DNA of 64,000 nucleotides from Caulobacter radicis (GCF_003094615.1 NZ_QDKO01000037.1:62001-126000), one strand, 5' to 3'. Counted from the stretch's first letter, positions 1-9,504 are shown. Numbers and translations are program-made. The notes: generated by a model from the sequence alone, not told the origin.

Positions 1-2714
1 CCATCGCCTATGCCCAGGCCGCGCCCGCCGCCGGCCAGACCGTCGAGCCCGACGCCGTCGAGGAGATCGTCGTCACCGGCATCCGCGCCTCGCTGCGCAG
101 CGCCATGGACGTCAAGCGCAACTCGCTGCAGGTGGTCGACACCATCTCGGCCGAGGACATCGGCGACTTCCCCGACAAGAACCTCTCCGAAGCGCTGCAA
201 CGGGTGACGGGCGTGCAGATCAGCCGCCAGGACGGCGAAGGCCGGGGCGTCAGCATCCGCGGCGCCGATCCCAGCCTCAACCGCGTCGAGATCAACGGCT
301 CGTCGGCCCTGTCGCTGACGGTGGGCGGCGGCGACCGCGCGGTCGACTTCCGTGACATCCCGGTCGAGTTCGTCTCGCGCCTCGACGTGGTCAAGTCGCC
401 GACCGCCGACATGGCCGAAGGCGGCATCGGCGGCACCGTGCGGGTCATCACCCGCCGCCCGTTCGACAGCAAGAAGCCCTTCGTCGCCGGTTCGGTGCAG
501 GGCGTCTATTCGAACCTGGCCAAGGAATACGATCCCAAGCTCGCCCTGATCGGCAGCCGCACCTTCTTCGACGACACGGTCGGCGTCCTGCTGTCGGGCA
601 CCTGGGAGAACCGCCACCTCAACAGCAACAACGCCCGCACCACCGGCTGGATTCGCCGGGCGGCCACGGCCACCGGCGCCGGCGCGACCCCGGGCCGCAG
701 CACCGACGTCAACGGCGACGGCACGCTGGACTGGATCCCCGAGATCCCGCGCCTGATCATCGACCGCCGCGAGACCGAGCGCAAAGCGCTGAGCGGCGTG
801 CTGGAATGGCGTCCGAACGACAGCTTCAAGGCCTATCTCGACGCCACCTACGCCACCGCCAAGGAAGAGGTGAACAGTTCCTTCCTGCAACTGGGCGCCT
901 CGGGCGGCCTGATCGACTACAGCAAGACCACGCTGGGCGCCGACAACACGGTCAACCACATCGAGCTGACCAGCAGCGCGGCCTTCCCGATGGATCTGGC
1001 CTATCGCAACATCCTGGGCGACCTCGAGCGCACCCAGTACACCACGGCCCTGGGCGGCGAGTGGAAGGTCGGCCAGTGGGTCTTCGACGCCCGCCTCGAC
1101 TACTCCAACGCCGAGGTCCAGAACAACGAGATCAACTCGACCGCCACGGTGTTCGGCGTGCCGCGCGCCGTCGTCGACTACACCGGCGGCCAGCGCGCCC
1201 CGAACTTCTCGTTCCCGGGCCTGGACGTCACCACCGGCCAGGGCGTCAACCGGATCGATGCGCTGTTCAACCCGCGCAACAACACCTCCGAAGAGACCGC
1301 CCAGCAGTTCAACATCACCTACAAGCCGAACATTCCCTGGCTGACCTCGATCAAGGCCGGCGCCCAGGCCCGCCAGTTCGAGACCGACCAGATCCTCTAC
1401 CAGCGCACCACGCGCCTGACCTGCCGTGGCGACGCCAGCAGCGGCGCGATCATCGCCGTGGCTGCGCCGTGCTCGACCCTCGAGTCGATCGTCAACATCA
1501 ACTCGGTGGTCAACAGCATCCCGTTCTTCAAGACCGGCGACCTGGGCTATTCGGGCGGCATCCGCCAGTGGAACGACAACACCATGGCCACCTACGCCGC
1601 CACCCTGGCGACGGCGGGCCTGGTCAACGACGTCTACGCGGTCAACCCGAACGCCAACACCGCCCAGACGGCCGGCGGCCCCGGCAGCTTCCAGGCCTTC
1701 CTCGACACCTGGTCGGTCGAGGAGAAGACCAAGAGCGGCTACGTCCAGGCCAATTTCGACTTCTCCGAACTGCCGGTCCGCGTCAGCGGCTCGGTCGGCG
1801 TGCGCGTGGTCGACACCCAGACCACCTCGACGGGCTACAACCGCGTCCAGAGCGGCAGCACGGTGAACTTCGTCCAGGCCTCGCAGGACGGCGGCTACAC
1901 CAAGACCCTGCCGTCGCTGAACCTGCGCTTCGAGCTGATCCCCAATACGCTGATCGGCCGCGCCGCCGCCAGCAAGGTGATGGCCCGCGCCGCGCCGGCC
2001 CAACTGGCCCTGCGCCGCAGCATCGACGTCGTCGGCCTGACCGGCTCGCGCGGCAACCCGGACCTGCAGCCGTTCGAGGCCAACGCCTATGACGCGGGCC
2101 TGGAGTGGTACTTCGCCAAGGACAGCTTCATCTCGGCGACCTATTTCCGGAAGGAAATCTCGTCCTTCATCATCAACCAGGCCTCGGCCGAGGTGATCGA
2201 CGGCACGACCTACAACATCACCCGTCCGGTCAATGGCACTGATGCGGTGACGATCAACGGCCTGGAAATCGGCGGGCAGTACGCCTTCGACTTCCTGCCC
2301 GCGCCGTTCGACGGCTTTGGGGTGCTGGCCAACTACACCTACCAGAAGGACAAGGGCTTCAAGGGCACGAACCTGCTGACCGGCGAGATCCTGCCGTTCC
2401 CGGGCCTGTCGCGTAAGAGCTACAACGTCTCGCTCTACTACGAGAACGACAAGTTCAGCGCTCGCGCCTCCTACAACTGGCGCGACCAGTGGCTGATCAC
2501 GGCCGCCGGCCGCGGCAGCCTGCCGGAGTTCAACGAGGCCTACGGCTCGCTGGACGCCTCGGCCAGCTACAACATCAACGACAACTTCACGGTCTTCCTC
2601 GAGGGCGTGAACCTGACCGACGAAGTGCGGATCGAGAACAACAACGCCGTCCGCCGCATCGGCAACGAGACCTTCGGGTCGCGGGTCTTCTTCGGCGTCC
2701 GCGCGAAGTTCTAG
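1..2714 (+). CDS. TonB-dependent outer-membrane receptor (5' end cut by window)
   Basis: Outer-membrane beta-barrel transporter powered by TonB; substrate unknown. The reading frame is open from base 3, so the signal peptide and true start lie left of the window. The visible protein begins at the end of a signal peptide (AYAQAAPAAG) and soon reaches a TonB-box-like EEIVVTGIRASLRSAM. A plug domain follows, with RVTGVQISRQDGEGRGVSIRG and RLDVVKSPTADMAEGGIGGT, then a long barrel ending in the typical aromatic C-terminus (GVRAKF). This type is abundant in Caulobacter and often serves sugars or plant-derived compounds, but nothing here fixes the ligand. It converges on the LysR gene with only 13 bases between stops. 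Confidence 0.93.
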   Translation, partial: IAYAQAAPAAGQTVEPDAVEEIVVTGIRASLRSAMDVKRNSLQVVDTISAEDIGDFPDKNLSEALQRVTGVQISRQDGEGRGVSIRGADPSLNRVEINGSSALSLTVGGGDRAVDFRDIPVEFVSRLDVVKSPTADMAEGGIGGTVRVITRRPFDSKKPFVAGSVQGVYSNLAKEYDPKLALIGSRTFFDDTVGVLLSGTWENRHLNSNNARTTGWIRRAATATGAGATPGRSTDVNGDGTLDWIPEIPRLIIDRRETERKALSGVLEWRPNDSFKAYLDATYATAKEEVNSSFLQLGASGGLIDYSKTTLGADNTVNHIELTSSAAFPMDLAYRNILGDLERTQYTTALGGEWKVGQWVFDARLDYSNAEVQNNEINSTATVFGVPRAVVDYTGGQRAPNFSFPGLDVTTGQGVNRIDALFNPRNNTSEETAQQFNITYKPNIPWLTSIKAGAQARQFETDQILYQRTTRLTCRGDASSGAIIAVAAPCSTLESIVNINSVVNSIPFFKTGDLGYSGGIRQWNDNTMATYAATLATAGLVNDVYAVNPNANTAQTAGGPGSFQAFLDTWSVEEKTKSGYVQANFDFSELPVRVSGSVGVRVVDTQTTSTGYNRVQSGSTVNFVQASQDGGYTKTLPSLNLRFELIPNTLIGRAAASKVMARAAPAQLALRRSIDVVGLTGSRGNPDLQPFEANAYDAGLEWYFAKDSFISATYFRKEISSFIINQASAEVIDGTTYNITRPVNGTDAVTINGLEIGGQYAFDFLPAPFDGFGVLANYTYQKDKGFKGTNLLTGEILPFPGLSRKSYNVSLYYENDKFSARASYNWRDQWLITAAGRGSLPEFNEAYGSLDASASYNINDNFTVFLEGVNLTDEVRIENNNAVRRIGNETFGSRVFFGVRAKF

Positions 2715-2727
2715 GGACTACGGCAGG

Positions 2728-3624
2728 TCAGCCCGGCTCGGTCAGCTTCAGGAAGTTGGCCAGGGTCGGGCTGATCTCGCCCTTGCGCCAGGCCAGGCCC
2801 GTCTCCAGCTCGGGGGCGGTCCCGGCCAGCGGCACATAGGTGACGCCCGTGCGCGCCAGGTTGCGCAGCGAGGCGGGAACGAGCGCGACGCCCAGCCCGC
2901 TCGACACCAGGCTGATGATCGTCTGCATCTGGATGGCTTCCTGGGCGATGCGCGCTTCGCCGCCCAGCGCGCGGTAGTGGCCGGTCACCAGGTCGTGGAA
3001 GTTGGGCGCCACGTGCTTGGGAAACAGGATCAGCGGCGAGCCCAGAAGCTCCTCTGCCGACAGCACCGCGTCGCTGGCGATGCGGCCCTCGTCGATCCAG
3101 GCGCTGGGCACGGCCGCCACCAGCGGTTCGCGCAGCAGCCGGCGATAGGCGAGGGCGGCGGGCAGGGGCTGGTCGGTCGGTGGGATGATGATGCCCGCGT
3201 GCCGCTCGCCCTCGACCAGCGCCGGCAGCTGCACGTCGCTGGTCGCCTCGAACAGCCGGATTTCCACCTCCGGATAGGCCTGGGAGTAGCGCCGCACCAG
3301 CGAGGGCAGGACGCTGTAGTCGGCGGTGCTGACGAACGACAGCGCCAGATACCCGCTCTGGCCGTCCCGCATCCGCCGCGCCGCGGCCGGCAGGGCGTCC
3401 AGCGCCGCCAGCGCCTCCTGCACCTGCGGCAGCCACTGCTCGCCCAGCGCCGTCAGCCGCACATTGCGCTTTGTGCGCACGAACAACGCCGCGCCCAATT
3501 CCTTCTCCAGCGCCATGATCGACTGGCTCAGCGGCGGCTGGGTCATGCGCAGCCGCTCGGCGGCCCGGCCGAAGTGCAGGGTCTCGGCCACGGCGGCGAA
3601 GTGGCGGAACTGCCGGACGTCCAT
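2728..3624 (-). CDS. LysR-family transcriptional regulator
   Basis: DNA-binding regulator of 298 aa. The N-terminal winged helix-turn-helix (MDVRQFRHFAAVAETLHFGR, then AAERLRMTQPPLSQSIMALE) is textbook LysR. The rest is the periplasmic-binding-protein-like effector domain. I chose the ATG at 3624 because the helix-turn-helix of the family starts within a few residues of it; an in-frame ATG at 3636 is possible, and longer starts would add about 28 unrelated residues. It is divergent from ilvD with 96 bases between starts, so it may control ilvD, itself, or both. It is not recognisably IlvY, and the effector is unknown. Confidence 0.93.
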   Translation of the reverse strand: MDVRQFRHFAAVAETLHFGRAAERLRMTQPPLSQSIMALEKELGAALFVRTKRNVRLTALGEQWLPQVQEALAALDALPAAARRMRDGQSGYLALSFVSTADYSVLPSLVRRYSQAYPEVEIRLFEATSDVQLPALVEGERHAGIIIPPTDQPLPAALAYRRLLREPLVAAVPSAWIDEGRIASDAVLSAEELLGSPLILFPKHVAPNFHDLVTGHYRALGGEARIAQEAIQMQTIISLVSSGLGVALVPASLRNLARTGVTYVPLAGTAPELETGLAWRKGEISPTLANFLKLTEPG

Positions 3625-3720
3625 CTGATATCTCATGCGACCTAATGGTCGCCTTTTAATATATTTTGCTCGCGCGGTCAGCGGCGGTAATAACCCCACA
3701 GCCGACACTGAGATTTTCCC
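3625..3720. promoter_or_regulatory. Divergent promoter region lysR / ilvD
   Basis: Short AT-richer spacer (for example ttttaatatattttg near 3654-3668) between two divergent starts. It is the only place for both promoters and for a LysR operator. No convincing T-N11-A dyad could be assigned by eye. Confidence 0.45.
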
Positions 3721-5577
3721 ATGCCTCCCTATCGCTCACGCACCTCCACCCACGGCCGCAACATGGCCGGCGCCCGCGGCCTTTGGCGCGCCACCGGCAT
3801 GAAGGACAGCGACTTCGGCAAGCCGATCATCGCTGTCGCCAACAGTTTCACCCAGTTCGTCCCGGGCCACGTGCACCTGAAGGACCTGGGCCAGCTGGTC
3901 GCGCGCGAGATCGAGGCGGCCGGGGGCGTGGCCAAGGAATTCAACACCATCGCCGTCGACGACGGCATCGCCATGGGCCACGGCGGCATGCTGTATTCGC
4001 TGCCCAGCCGCGAACTGATCGCCGACGCGGTCGAGTACATGGTCAACGCCCACTGCGCCGACGCGATCGTCTGCATCTCCAACTGCGACAAGATCACGCC
4101 CGGCATGCTGATGGCCGCCATGCGCCTCAACATCCCCGTCGTCTTCGTCTCGGGCGGGCCGATGGAGGCCGGCAAGGTGCAGATCAAGGGCGCGATCCGC
4201 TCGCTGGACCTGGTCGACGCCATGGTCGTCGCCGCCGACGACAAATATACCGACGAGGAAGTCGAGGCGATCGAGAAGGCCGCGTGCCCGACCTGCGGCT
4301 CGTGCTCGGGCATGTTCACCGCCAACTCGATGAACTGCCTGACCGAAGCGCTCGGCCTGTCGTTGCCCGGCAACGGCTCGGTCCTGGCCACCCACGCCGA
4401 CCGCGAGGCGCTGTTCAAGGAGGCCGGCCGCCTGATCGTCGACCTGTGCCAGCGCTGGTACGAGCAGGAGGACGTCACGGCCCTGCCGCGCGGCATCGCC
4501 ACGCGCGAGGCGTTCGAGAACGCCATGAGTCTGGACATCGCCATGGGCGGCTCGACCAACACCGTGCTGCACCTCCTGGCCGCCGCCAGCGAGGGCGGGG
4601 TCGAGTTCTCGATGGCCGACATCGACCGCCTGTCGCGCCGCGTGCCCTGCCTGTCGAAGGTCGCGCCGGCCAAGGCCGACGTGCACATGGAAGACGTCCA
4701 CCGCGCCGGCGGCGTGCCGGCCATCCTGGGCGAGCTGGAGAAGGGCGGCCTGATCGACGCCAGCCAGCCGACCGTCCACGCCGCGACCATGGCCGAGGCC
4801 CTGGCCCGCTGGGACATCGGTCGCACCAACAGCGGCACGGCTCAGGAGTTCTTCCGCGCCGCCCCGGGCGGCAAGCCGACCCAGGTCGCCTTCAGCCAGG
4901 CCGCGCGCTGGGAAGAGCTGGACCTGGATCGCGAGAAGGGCGTCATCCGCTCGGTCGAGCACCCGTTCTCGAAGGACGGGGGCCTCGCCGTCCTGTTCGG
5001 CAACCTGGCTCCTGAGGGCTGCATCGTGAAGACGGCCGGGGTCGACGAGTCGATCCTGACCTTCCGCGGCACGGCGCGCGTGTTCGAAAGCCAGGAAGAC
5101 GCCGTCAGCGGCATCCTGGGCGGCAAGGTCACGGCCGGCGAGGTCGTGGTGATCCGCTACGAAGGCCCCAAGGGCGGTCCGGGCATGCAGGAGATGCTGT
5201 ACCCGACCACCTACCTGAAATCGAAGGGCCTGGGCGCGGCCTGCGCCCTGATCACCGACGGCCGCTTCTCGGGCGGCACGTCCGGCCTGTCGATCGGCCA
5301 CGTCTCGCCCGAAGCCGGCGAGGGCGGCCTGATCGCCCTGGTCGAGACGGGCGACTCCATCCTGATCGATATCCCGGGCCGGGGCATCAACCTGGAAGTC
5401 TCCGACGTGGTGCTGGCGGAGCGTCACGCCGCCCAGTTGGCGCGCGGCAAGGACGCCTGGAAGCCCAAGGACCGCAAGCGCGAGGTCTCGCCGGCCCTGC
5501 GCGCCTACGCTGCCATGACGACCAACGCCGCCCGTGGCGCGGTGCGCGACGTCAGCCAGGTCGAGCGCCAGAACTAG
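3721..5577 (+). CDS. ilvD: Dihydroxy-acid dehydratase
   Basis: Converts 2,3-dihydroxy-3-methylbutanoate and its isoleucine-pathway homologue to 2-oxo acids, the third common step of valine and isoleucine synthesis, in the cytoplasm. At 618 aa it matches E. coli IlvD (616 aa). Fe-S ligands are visible as C122 in SNCDKITPGM and C195 in CPTCGSCSGMF; K124 is the expected carbamylated Mg ligand. The C-terminal GGTSGLSIGHVSPEA motif is intact. These features fit true IlvD rather than the related sugar-acid dehydratases (Edd), though the family is broad. The ATG start aligns with the family N-terminus (MPPYRSRTSTHGRNMAGARG). Confidence 0.97.
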   Translation: MPPYRSRTSTHGRNMAGARGLWRATGMKDSDFGKPIIAVANSFTQFVPGHVHLKDLGQLVAREIEAAGGVAKEFNTIAVDDGIAMGHGGMLYSLPSRELIADAVEYMVNAHCADAIVCISNCDKITPGMLMAAMRLNIPVVFVSGGPMEAGKVQIKGAIRSLDLVDAMVVAADDKYTDEEVEAIEKAACPTCGSCSGMFTANSMNCLTEALGLSLPGNGSVLATHADREALFKEAGRLIVDLCQRWYEQEDVTALPRGIATREAFENAMSLDIAMGGSTNTVLHLLAAASEGGVEFSMADIDRLSRRVPCLSKVAPAKADVHMEDVHRAGGVPAILGELEKGGLIDASQPTVHAATMAEALARWDIGRTNSGTAQEFFRAAPGGKPTQVAFSQAARWEELDLDREKGVIRSVEHPFSKDGGLAVLFGNLAPEGCIVKTAGVDESILTFRGTARVFESQEDAVSGILGGKVTAGEVVVIRYEGPKGGPGMQEMLYPTTYLKSKGLGAACALITDGRFSGGTSGLSIGHVSPEAGEGGLIALVETGDSILIDIPGRGINLEVSDVVLAERHAAQLARGKDAWKPKDRKREVSPALRAYAAMTTNAARGAVRDVSQVERQN

Positions 5578-5584
5578 GACAGGA

Positions 5585-5614
5585 CGCGGCCGGGCTCGCC
5601 AGGGCTCGGCCGCG
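5585..5614 (+). terminator. Hairpin downstream of ilvD
   Basis: Perfect 8-bp inverted repeat (cgcggccg at 5585-5592, cggccgcg at 5607-5614) with a 14-base loop, starting 7 bases after the ilvD stop. No T-run follows directly; the nearest (gttttt) is about 15 bases on. It could be a weak terminator or a 3' stability hairpin. Confidence 0.45.
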
Positions 5615-5724
5615 CAATCCTGGGGTGAGTTTTTCTGCCCGCGCGGCGAGAATATCGGTCGTGCGGAGGAGGGCGGGACGGGTCAGGTTTTCGACATCGA
5701 CGTAGAAAGCTTCAGGAGAAGCCG

Positions 5725-7041
5725 ATGTCCGACCGCAAGCTCCATCCCGAAACCCTGGCCCTGCACGCCGGCTGGCGGGCCGATCCGACGACCGGCGCGG
5801 TGGCCCCGCCGATCTACCAGACCACCTCGTACCAGTTCCAAAGCGCCGAGCACGCGGCCGACCTCTTCGCGCTGCGCCAGCTGGGGAATATCTACACCCG
5901 CATCGGCAACCCCACGATCGACATCCTGGAGCAGCGCCTGGCCGCGCTGGAGGGCGGGGCGGCGGCCCTGGCGGTGGCGTCGGGGCAGGCGGCCTCGGCC
6001 TTCGCCATCCAGAACCTGGCCCGGGCCGGCGACAACATCGTCAGCTCCACCGACCTCTATGGCGGCACCTGGAACCTCTTCGCCAACACCCTGCGCGACC
6101 AGGGGATCGAGGTCCGCTTCGTCGATCCGGAAGATCCCCAGGCCTTCGCCCGCGCCACCGACGAGCGCACCCGGGCCTACTACGCCGAGACCCTGCCTAA
6201 TCCGAAGCTGACGGTCTTCCCCATCGCCGAGGTCGCCGCCATCGGCCGTGCGCATGGGATCCCGCTGATCGTCGACAACACCGCCGCCCCCTTGCTGGCT
6301 CGGCCGCTGGAGCACGGCGCGGCGATCGTCGTCTATTCGACCACCAAGTATATCGGCGGGCACGGCACCTCGATCGGCGGCGTCATCATCGATGGCGGCA
6401 ATTTCGACTGGGAGGCCCATCCCGAACGCCAGCCGCTGCTCAACACCCCCGATCCCAGCTATCACGGCGCGGTCTGGGCGCAGGCGGCCAAGCCGCTGGG
6501 CCCCATCGCCTACATACTGCGGGCCCGCACGGTGCTGCTGCGCGACCTGGGCGCGGCGCTGTCGCCGTTCAACGCCTTCCAGATCCTGCAGGGGCTTGAG
6601 ACCCTGCCGCTGCGCATCGCCCGCCACTCGCAGAACGCGCAGGGCGTGGTCGACTTCTTGGCGGGGCGCCCCGAGGTGATCCAGGTGATCTATCCCACCG
6701 CCCAGGAGGGCCTGCGCCGCGAGCGGGCCGACCGCTACCTGTCGGGCGGCTATGGCGGTCTGGTCGGCTTCGAGCTGGCTGGCGGACGCGAGACCGGCAA
6801 GCGCTTCATCGACGCGCTCAAGCTCTTCTACCACGTGGCCAATATCGGCGACGCGCGGAGCCTGGCCATCCATCCGGCCTCGACCACCCACTCCCAGCTC
6901 AGCGCCGAGGACCAGGCCGCGACCGGCGTTTCCGAAGGCTATGTGCGGCTGTCGGTCGGCCTGGAGCACATCGACGACATCCTGGCCGATCTCGACCAGG
7001 CCCTGGCCGCCTCGGCAGGGTTGCGCGTCGCGGCCGAGTGA
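5725..7041 (+). CDS. metY: O-acetylhomoserine sulfhydrylase (PLP enzyme)
   Basis: Cys/Met-metabolism PLP enzyme, 438 aa. The family makes homocysteine from O-acetylhomoserine and sulfide in the cytoplasm. Length and N-terminus (LHPETLALHAGW, then PPIYQTTSYQF) fit the longer MetY-type enzymes rather than 390-aa MetB/MetC/MetZ. The PLP lysine is K208 in YSTTKYIGGHG; TRIGNPT at about 58-64 is the usual phosphate/substrate motif. A Shine-Dalgarno (aggag, about 6 bases upstream) supports the ATG. A 147-base leader separates it from ilvD, so it probably has its own promoter. The precise acyl-homoserine substrate is inferred from the family. It sits in the same window as a large organosulfur locus but is not linked to it. 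Confidence 0.92.
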   Translation: MSDRKLHPETLALHAGWRADPTTGAVAPPIYQTTSYQFQSAEHAADLFALRQLGNIYTRIGNPTIDILEQRLAALEGGAAALAVASGQAASAFAIQNLARAGDNIVSSTDLYGGTWNLFANTLRDQGIEVRFVDPEDPQAFARATDERTRAYYAETLPNPKLTVFPIAEVAAIGRAHGIPLIVDNTAAPLLARPLEHGAAIVVYSTTKYIGGHGTSIGGVIIDGGNFDWEAHPERQPLLNTPDPSYHGAVWAQAAKPLGPIAYILRARTVLLRDLGAALSPFNAFQILQGLETLPLRIARHSQNAQGVVDFLAGRPEVIQVIYPTAQEGLRRERADRYLSGGYGGLVGFELAGGRETGKRFIDALKLFYHVANIGDARSLAIHPASTTHSQLSAEDQAATGVSEGYVRLSVGLEHIDDILADLDQALAASAGLRVAAE

Positions 7042-7043
7042 CG

Positions 7044-7080
7044 AAAAAGCCCGCCAGGTCAGAGGTCTGGCGGGCTTTCT
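7044..7080. terminator. Bidirectional rho-independent terminator
   Basis: Perfect 12-bp stem (aaagcccgccag at 7046-7057 with ctggcgggcttt at 7067-7078) and a 9-base loop, flanked by A and T tracts. It lies between the convergent metY and dipeptidase genes and can serve both strands. Confidence 0.9.
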
Positions 7081-7089
7081 TCATGCTGG

Positions 7090-8307
7090 TCAGCGCTTGG
7101 CGGTCTGCTCCACGGCGCGGAAGACGCGCAGGTAGTTGCCGCCCCACAGCTTGCCGATGTCGGCCTCGGAATAACCGCGGGCCACCAGCTCGGCGGTGAC
7201 GTTGCCGGCCTCGCCCTCGTTGGCCCAGCCGACCACCCCGCCGCCGTGGTTGAAGTCCGACGACAGGCCCACGTGCTCGACCCCTACGCGCCCCACCGCG
7301 TAGTCGACGGAGTCGACCAGGTCCTTGACCGTCGCCTTGGGCAGCAGGGCGGTGACCGCGTGGCTGTAGTCCTTGCGCTTGTCGGGCGACAGCGCCTCGG
7401 TTCCGTCGGCGGCCCGCGTGAAGGCGGCCGGCAGGCCGTACTGGGCGCGCAGGGCGGCCACCTTCGGCCGCAGTTCGGGCGTCAGTCGCACCAGATAGGG
7501 GCCGAAGGCGACGACCTGCACGACCCCGCCCTTGGCGGCGATGGCGTCGAGTTCGGCGTCCGACAGGTTGCGCGGGTTGTCGACGATCCCCTGCACCCCC
7601 GAGTGGCTGGCCACCACCGGCGCGCGGCTGATCGCCAGCACCTGCTTCACGCCGTCGGGCGTCAGTTGCGAGACGTCGATGATCACGCCCAGGTCGTTGA
7701 GCCGGGCCACCGCCTGCTTGCCCAACGGCGACAGGCCGCCCCATTCGACCTTGGTCCCGCCGCTGGGGCGCGAGGAGTCGGCGAAGGCGTTGTTTCCGGC
7801 ATGGACGAAGCCGAAGCTGCGCACGCCGCCGGCGTAATAGGCGTCGATCGGCTTAAGGTCCTCGCCGAACGGGTAGGCGTTGAGGAAGCCGACCACGATC
7901 GCCCGCTTGCCGGCCTTGGCGGCGGCCTCGACGTCGTCGGCCGTCAGGGCCAGCACGGCGCGGTCGGGGTGGCGCTCGGCGACGCCGCGGATGGCCGCCA
8001 GCTTGGCGTCGGCCTCCTTGCGGGCCTGGGCATAGCCGTCCGGCGTACGCGGCCCCTGCGCGACGAACACCGCCAGCACGGCCGCGTCGACCCCGCCGCG
8101 CTCCAGCTTGGGCAGGTCGACCTGGCCGTCGCCGTCGACGGCGGCCTCGTGCGCGCCCACGCCCAGGTCGGCGGGCACGTCCACGTGGCTGTCCAGCACC
8201 AGGGTGCGGGCGTGGACGGCGGCGGCGTCGAGCTTGGCGGCGAGCGCCGGAGCGGCGCTGGCCAGGGTCAGGGCGGCGGCCGTGGCCAGGAGGATGGGGC
8301 GAAGCAT
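7090..8307 (-). CDS. Secreted membrane-dipeptidase-type peptidase (M19)
   Basis: Zinc dipeptidase of the renal dipeptidase family, 405 aa, exported by a clear Sec signal peptide (MLRPILLATAAALTLASAAP, cleavage after ALA at about residue 23). The first metal site is H41/D43 in LDSHVDVPADLG. Other family signatures are FGFVHAGNNAFAD, VASHSGVQGIVDNPRNL and SSDFNHGGG near the C-terminus. The family cleaves dipeptides, often with D- or dehydro-residues at the C-terminal side, so a periplasmic role in peptide scavenging is likely. It stands alone and is divergent from the aldo/keto reductase. The specificity cannot be read from the sequence. Confidence 0.9.
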   Translation of the reverse strand: MLRPILLATAAALTLASAAPALAAKLDAAAVHARTLVLDSHVDVPADLGVGAHEAAVDGDGQVDLPKLERGGVDAAVLAVFVAQGPRTPDGYAQARKEADAKLAAIRGVAERHPDRAVLALTADDVEAAAKAGKRAIVVGFLNAYPFGEDLKPIDAYYAGGVRSFGFVHAGNNAFADSSRPSGGTKVEWGGLSPLGKQAVARLNDLGVIIDVSQLTPDGVKQVLAISRAPVVASHSGVQGIVDNPRNLSDAELDAIAAKGGVVQVVAFGPYLVRLTPELRPKVAALRAQYGLPAAFTRAADGTEALSPDKRKDYSHAVTALLPKATVKDLVDSVDYAVGRVGVEHVGLSSDFNHGGGVVGWANEGEAGNVTAELVARGYSEADIGKLWGGNYLRVFRAVEQTAKR

Positions 8308-8519
8308 GGCGTCGTCTTTCTTGTCGTTGGTCGGGGAGGGCGCCTCGCCGCGCGCCGGGCCCCTCGGCGCGTTCGTGAAGGCGGCTCGACGCTAGCCGCC
8401 GCCGGGCCGCGCCGACCAACGCGGTGTTCTCATGCTGGATATTGCCGTCGGTAAAGCTTGCGCTCGAGGCCGCTCACCGGTCATCTCGGCGTCCTTTCCG
8501 AACCGAGAGTGCGCTTTCC
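8308..8519. promoter_or_regulatory. Divergent spacer, dipeptidase / aldo-keto reductase
   Basis: A 212-base GC-rich spacer that must hold both promoters. Open frames crossing it lack family similarity and are extensions of the flanking genes. No operator or RNA element was recognised. Confidence 0.4.
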
Positions 8520-9431
8520 ATGCTCGACGACCGCAAGCCCCACGAAAACCGTCCGCTGGGCAAGAGCGGCCTTTCCGTGTCGCCGCTGGCCTGGGGCATG
8601 TGGCGCTTCAAGGGCGAATCCGTCGCTGACGCCCGCCACCTGGTCGAGACGGCGCTGGAGAGCGGCATCACCCTGCTCGACACCGCCGACATTTACGGCG
8701 CCGACACGCCCTACGGCTTCGGCTCGGCCGAGGTGCTGCTGGGCAAGGTGCTGCACGACGCCCCGCATCTGCGCGAGAAGTTCGTCCTGGCCTCCAAGGG
8801 CGGCATCGTCCTGGGCGTGCCCTACAACTCCAGCGCCGACTATCTGGTCGCCGCCTGCGAGGCCTCGCTGCAGCGCCTGGGCGTCGAGAAGATCGACCTC
8901 TACCAGATCCACCGCCCCGACGTTCTGGCTCACCCGGCCGAGGTGGCGGGGGCGCTGGTCAAGCTGCGCGAGCAGGGCAAGATCGACGCTATCGGCGTCT
9001 CCAACTATCTGCCCAGCCAGGTCGCGGCCTTGCAGGCGCACCTGCCGTTCCCGCTGGCCAGCATCCAGCCGGAGTTCTCGCCGCTGGCCATCGAGCCGCT
9101 ATCGGACGGGGTGCTCGACCAGGCGCTCGAGCGCGACATGGCCGTGCTGGCCTGGTCGCCTCTGGGCGGCGGGCGCCTGACGGGCGAGGGGATCGACGAT
9201 CGCGGCCGGGCGGTGATCGACGCGCTCGACGCCGTGGCCCGCCCGCAGCACGTCGACCGCGCCGCCGTCGCCCTGGCCTGGATCATGGCCCACCCGTCGC
9301 GGCCGATCCCGATCGTCGGCTCCCAGACGCCCGAGCGCATCAAGGCATCGGCCGACGCCCTGCACGTCCACATGACCCGGGCCCAGTGGTACGCCATCCT
9401 CACCGCCAGCCGGGGCGTTCCGCTGCCCTAG
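8520..9431 (+). CDS. Aldo/keto reductase
   Basis: Cytosolic NADPH-dependent oxidoreductase of the aldo/keto reductase fold, 303 aa, close in length and pattern to E. coli YdhF-like members. The catalytic tetrad is visible: Asp in LLDTADIYG, the Tyr five residues on, Lys in LASKGGIVLG and His in LYQIHRPD. The phosphate-binding end PIVGSQTPERIKA is intact. The ATG at 8520 is chosen because MLDDRKPHENRPLGKSGLSV is the normal family N-terminus; upstream in-frame starts would add about 32 unrelated residues. The substrate is unknown. It is the last gene before the iron operon and reads toward it. Confidence 0.92.
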   Translation: MLDDRKPHENRPLGKSGLSVSPLAWGMWRFKGESVADARHLVETALESGITLLDTADIYGADTPYGFGSAEVLLGKVLHDAPHLREKFVLASKGGIVLGVPYNSSADYLVAACEASLQRLGVEKIDLYQIHRPDVLAHPAEVAGALVKLREQGKIDAIGVSNYLPSQVAALQAHLPFPLASIQPEFSPLAIEPLSDGVLDQALERDMAVLAWSPLGGGRLTGEGIDDRGRAVIDALDAVARPQHVDRAAVALAWIMAHPSRPIPIVGSQTPERIKASADALHVHMTRAQWYAILTASRGVPLP

Positions 9432-9485
9432 ACCGAGCGGTCGCCTTTGACGGGCGGCGACGAGATCGCTAGATCATGGCGCGGT

Positions 9486-9504
9486 AATGAGAATCGTTCT
9501 CATT
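9486..9504. promoter_or_regulatory. Fur-box-like palindrome
   Basis: Perfect 19-base palindrome aatgagaa-tcg-ttctcatt in the short spacer ahead of the sigma-factor gene. Size and composition match the classical 19-bp Fur box (alternating GATAAT-type half sites). It lies where it could block the sigma-factor promoter under iron-replete conditions. It also contains an in-frame ATG (9487), which argues against that codon being the real start. Confidence 0.8.

Noticed and set aside
2728..3624. LysR next to ilvD as IlvY
   Set aside because: IlvY partners ilvC; the neighbour here is ilvD and no specific IlvY features were recognised.
5578..5724. Possible SAM riboswitch in the metY leader
   Set aside because: The SAM-II core pattern and pseudoknot partners could not be found; only a hairpin near the ilvD stop is clear.
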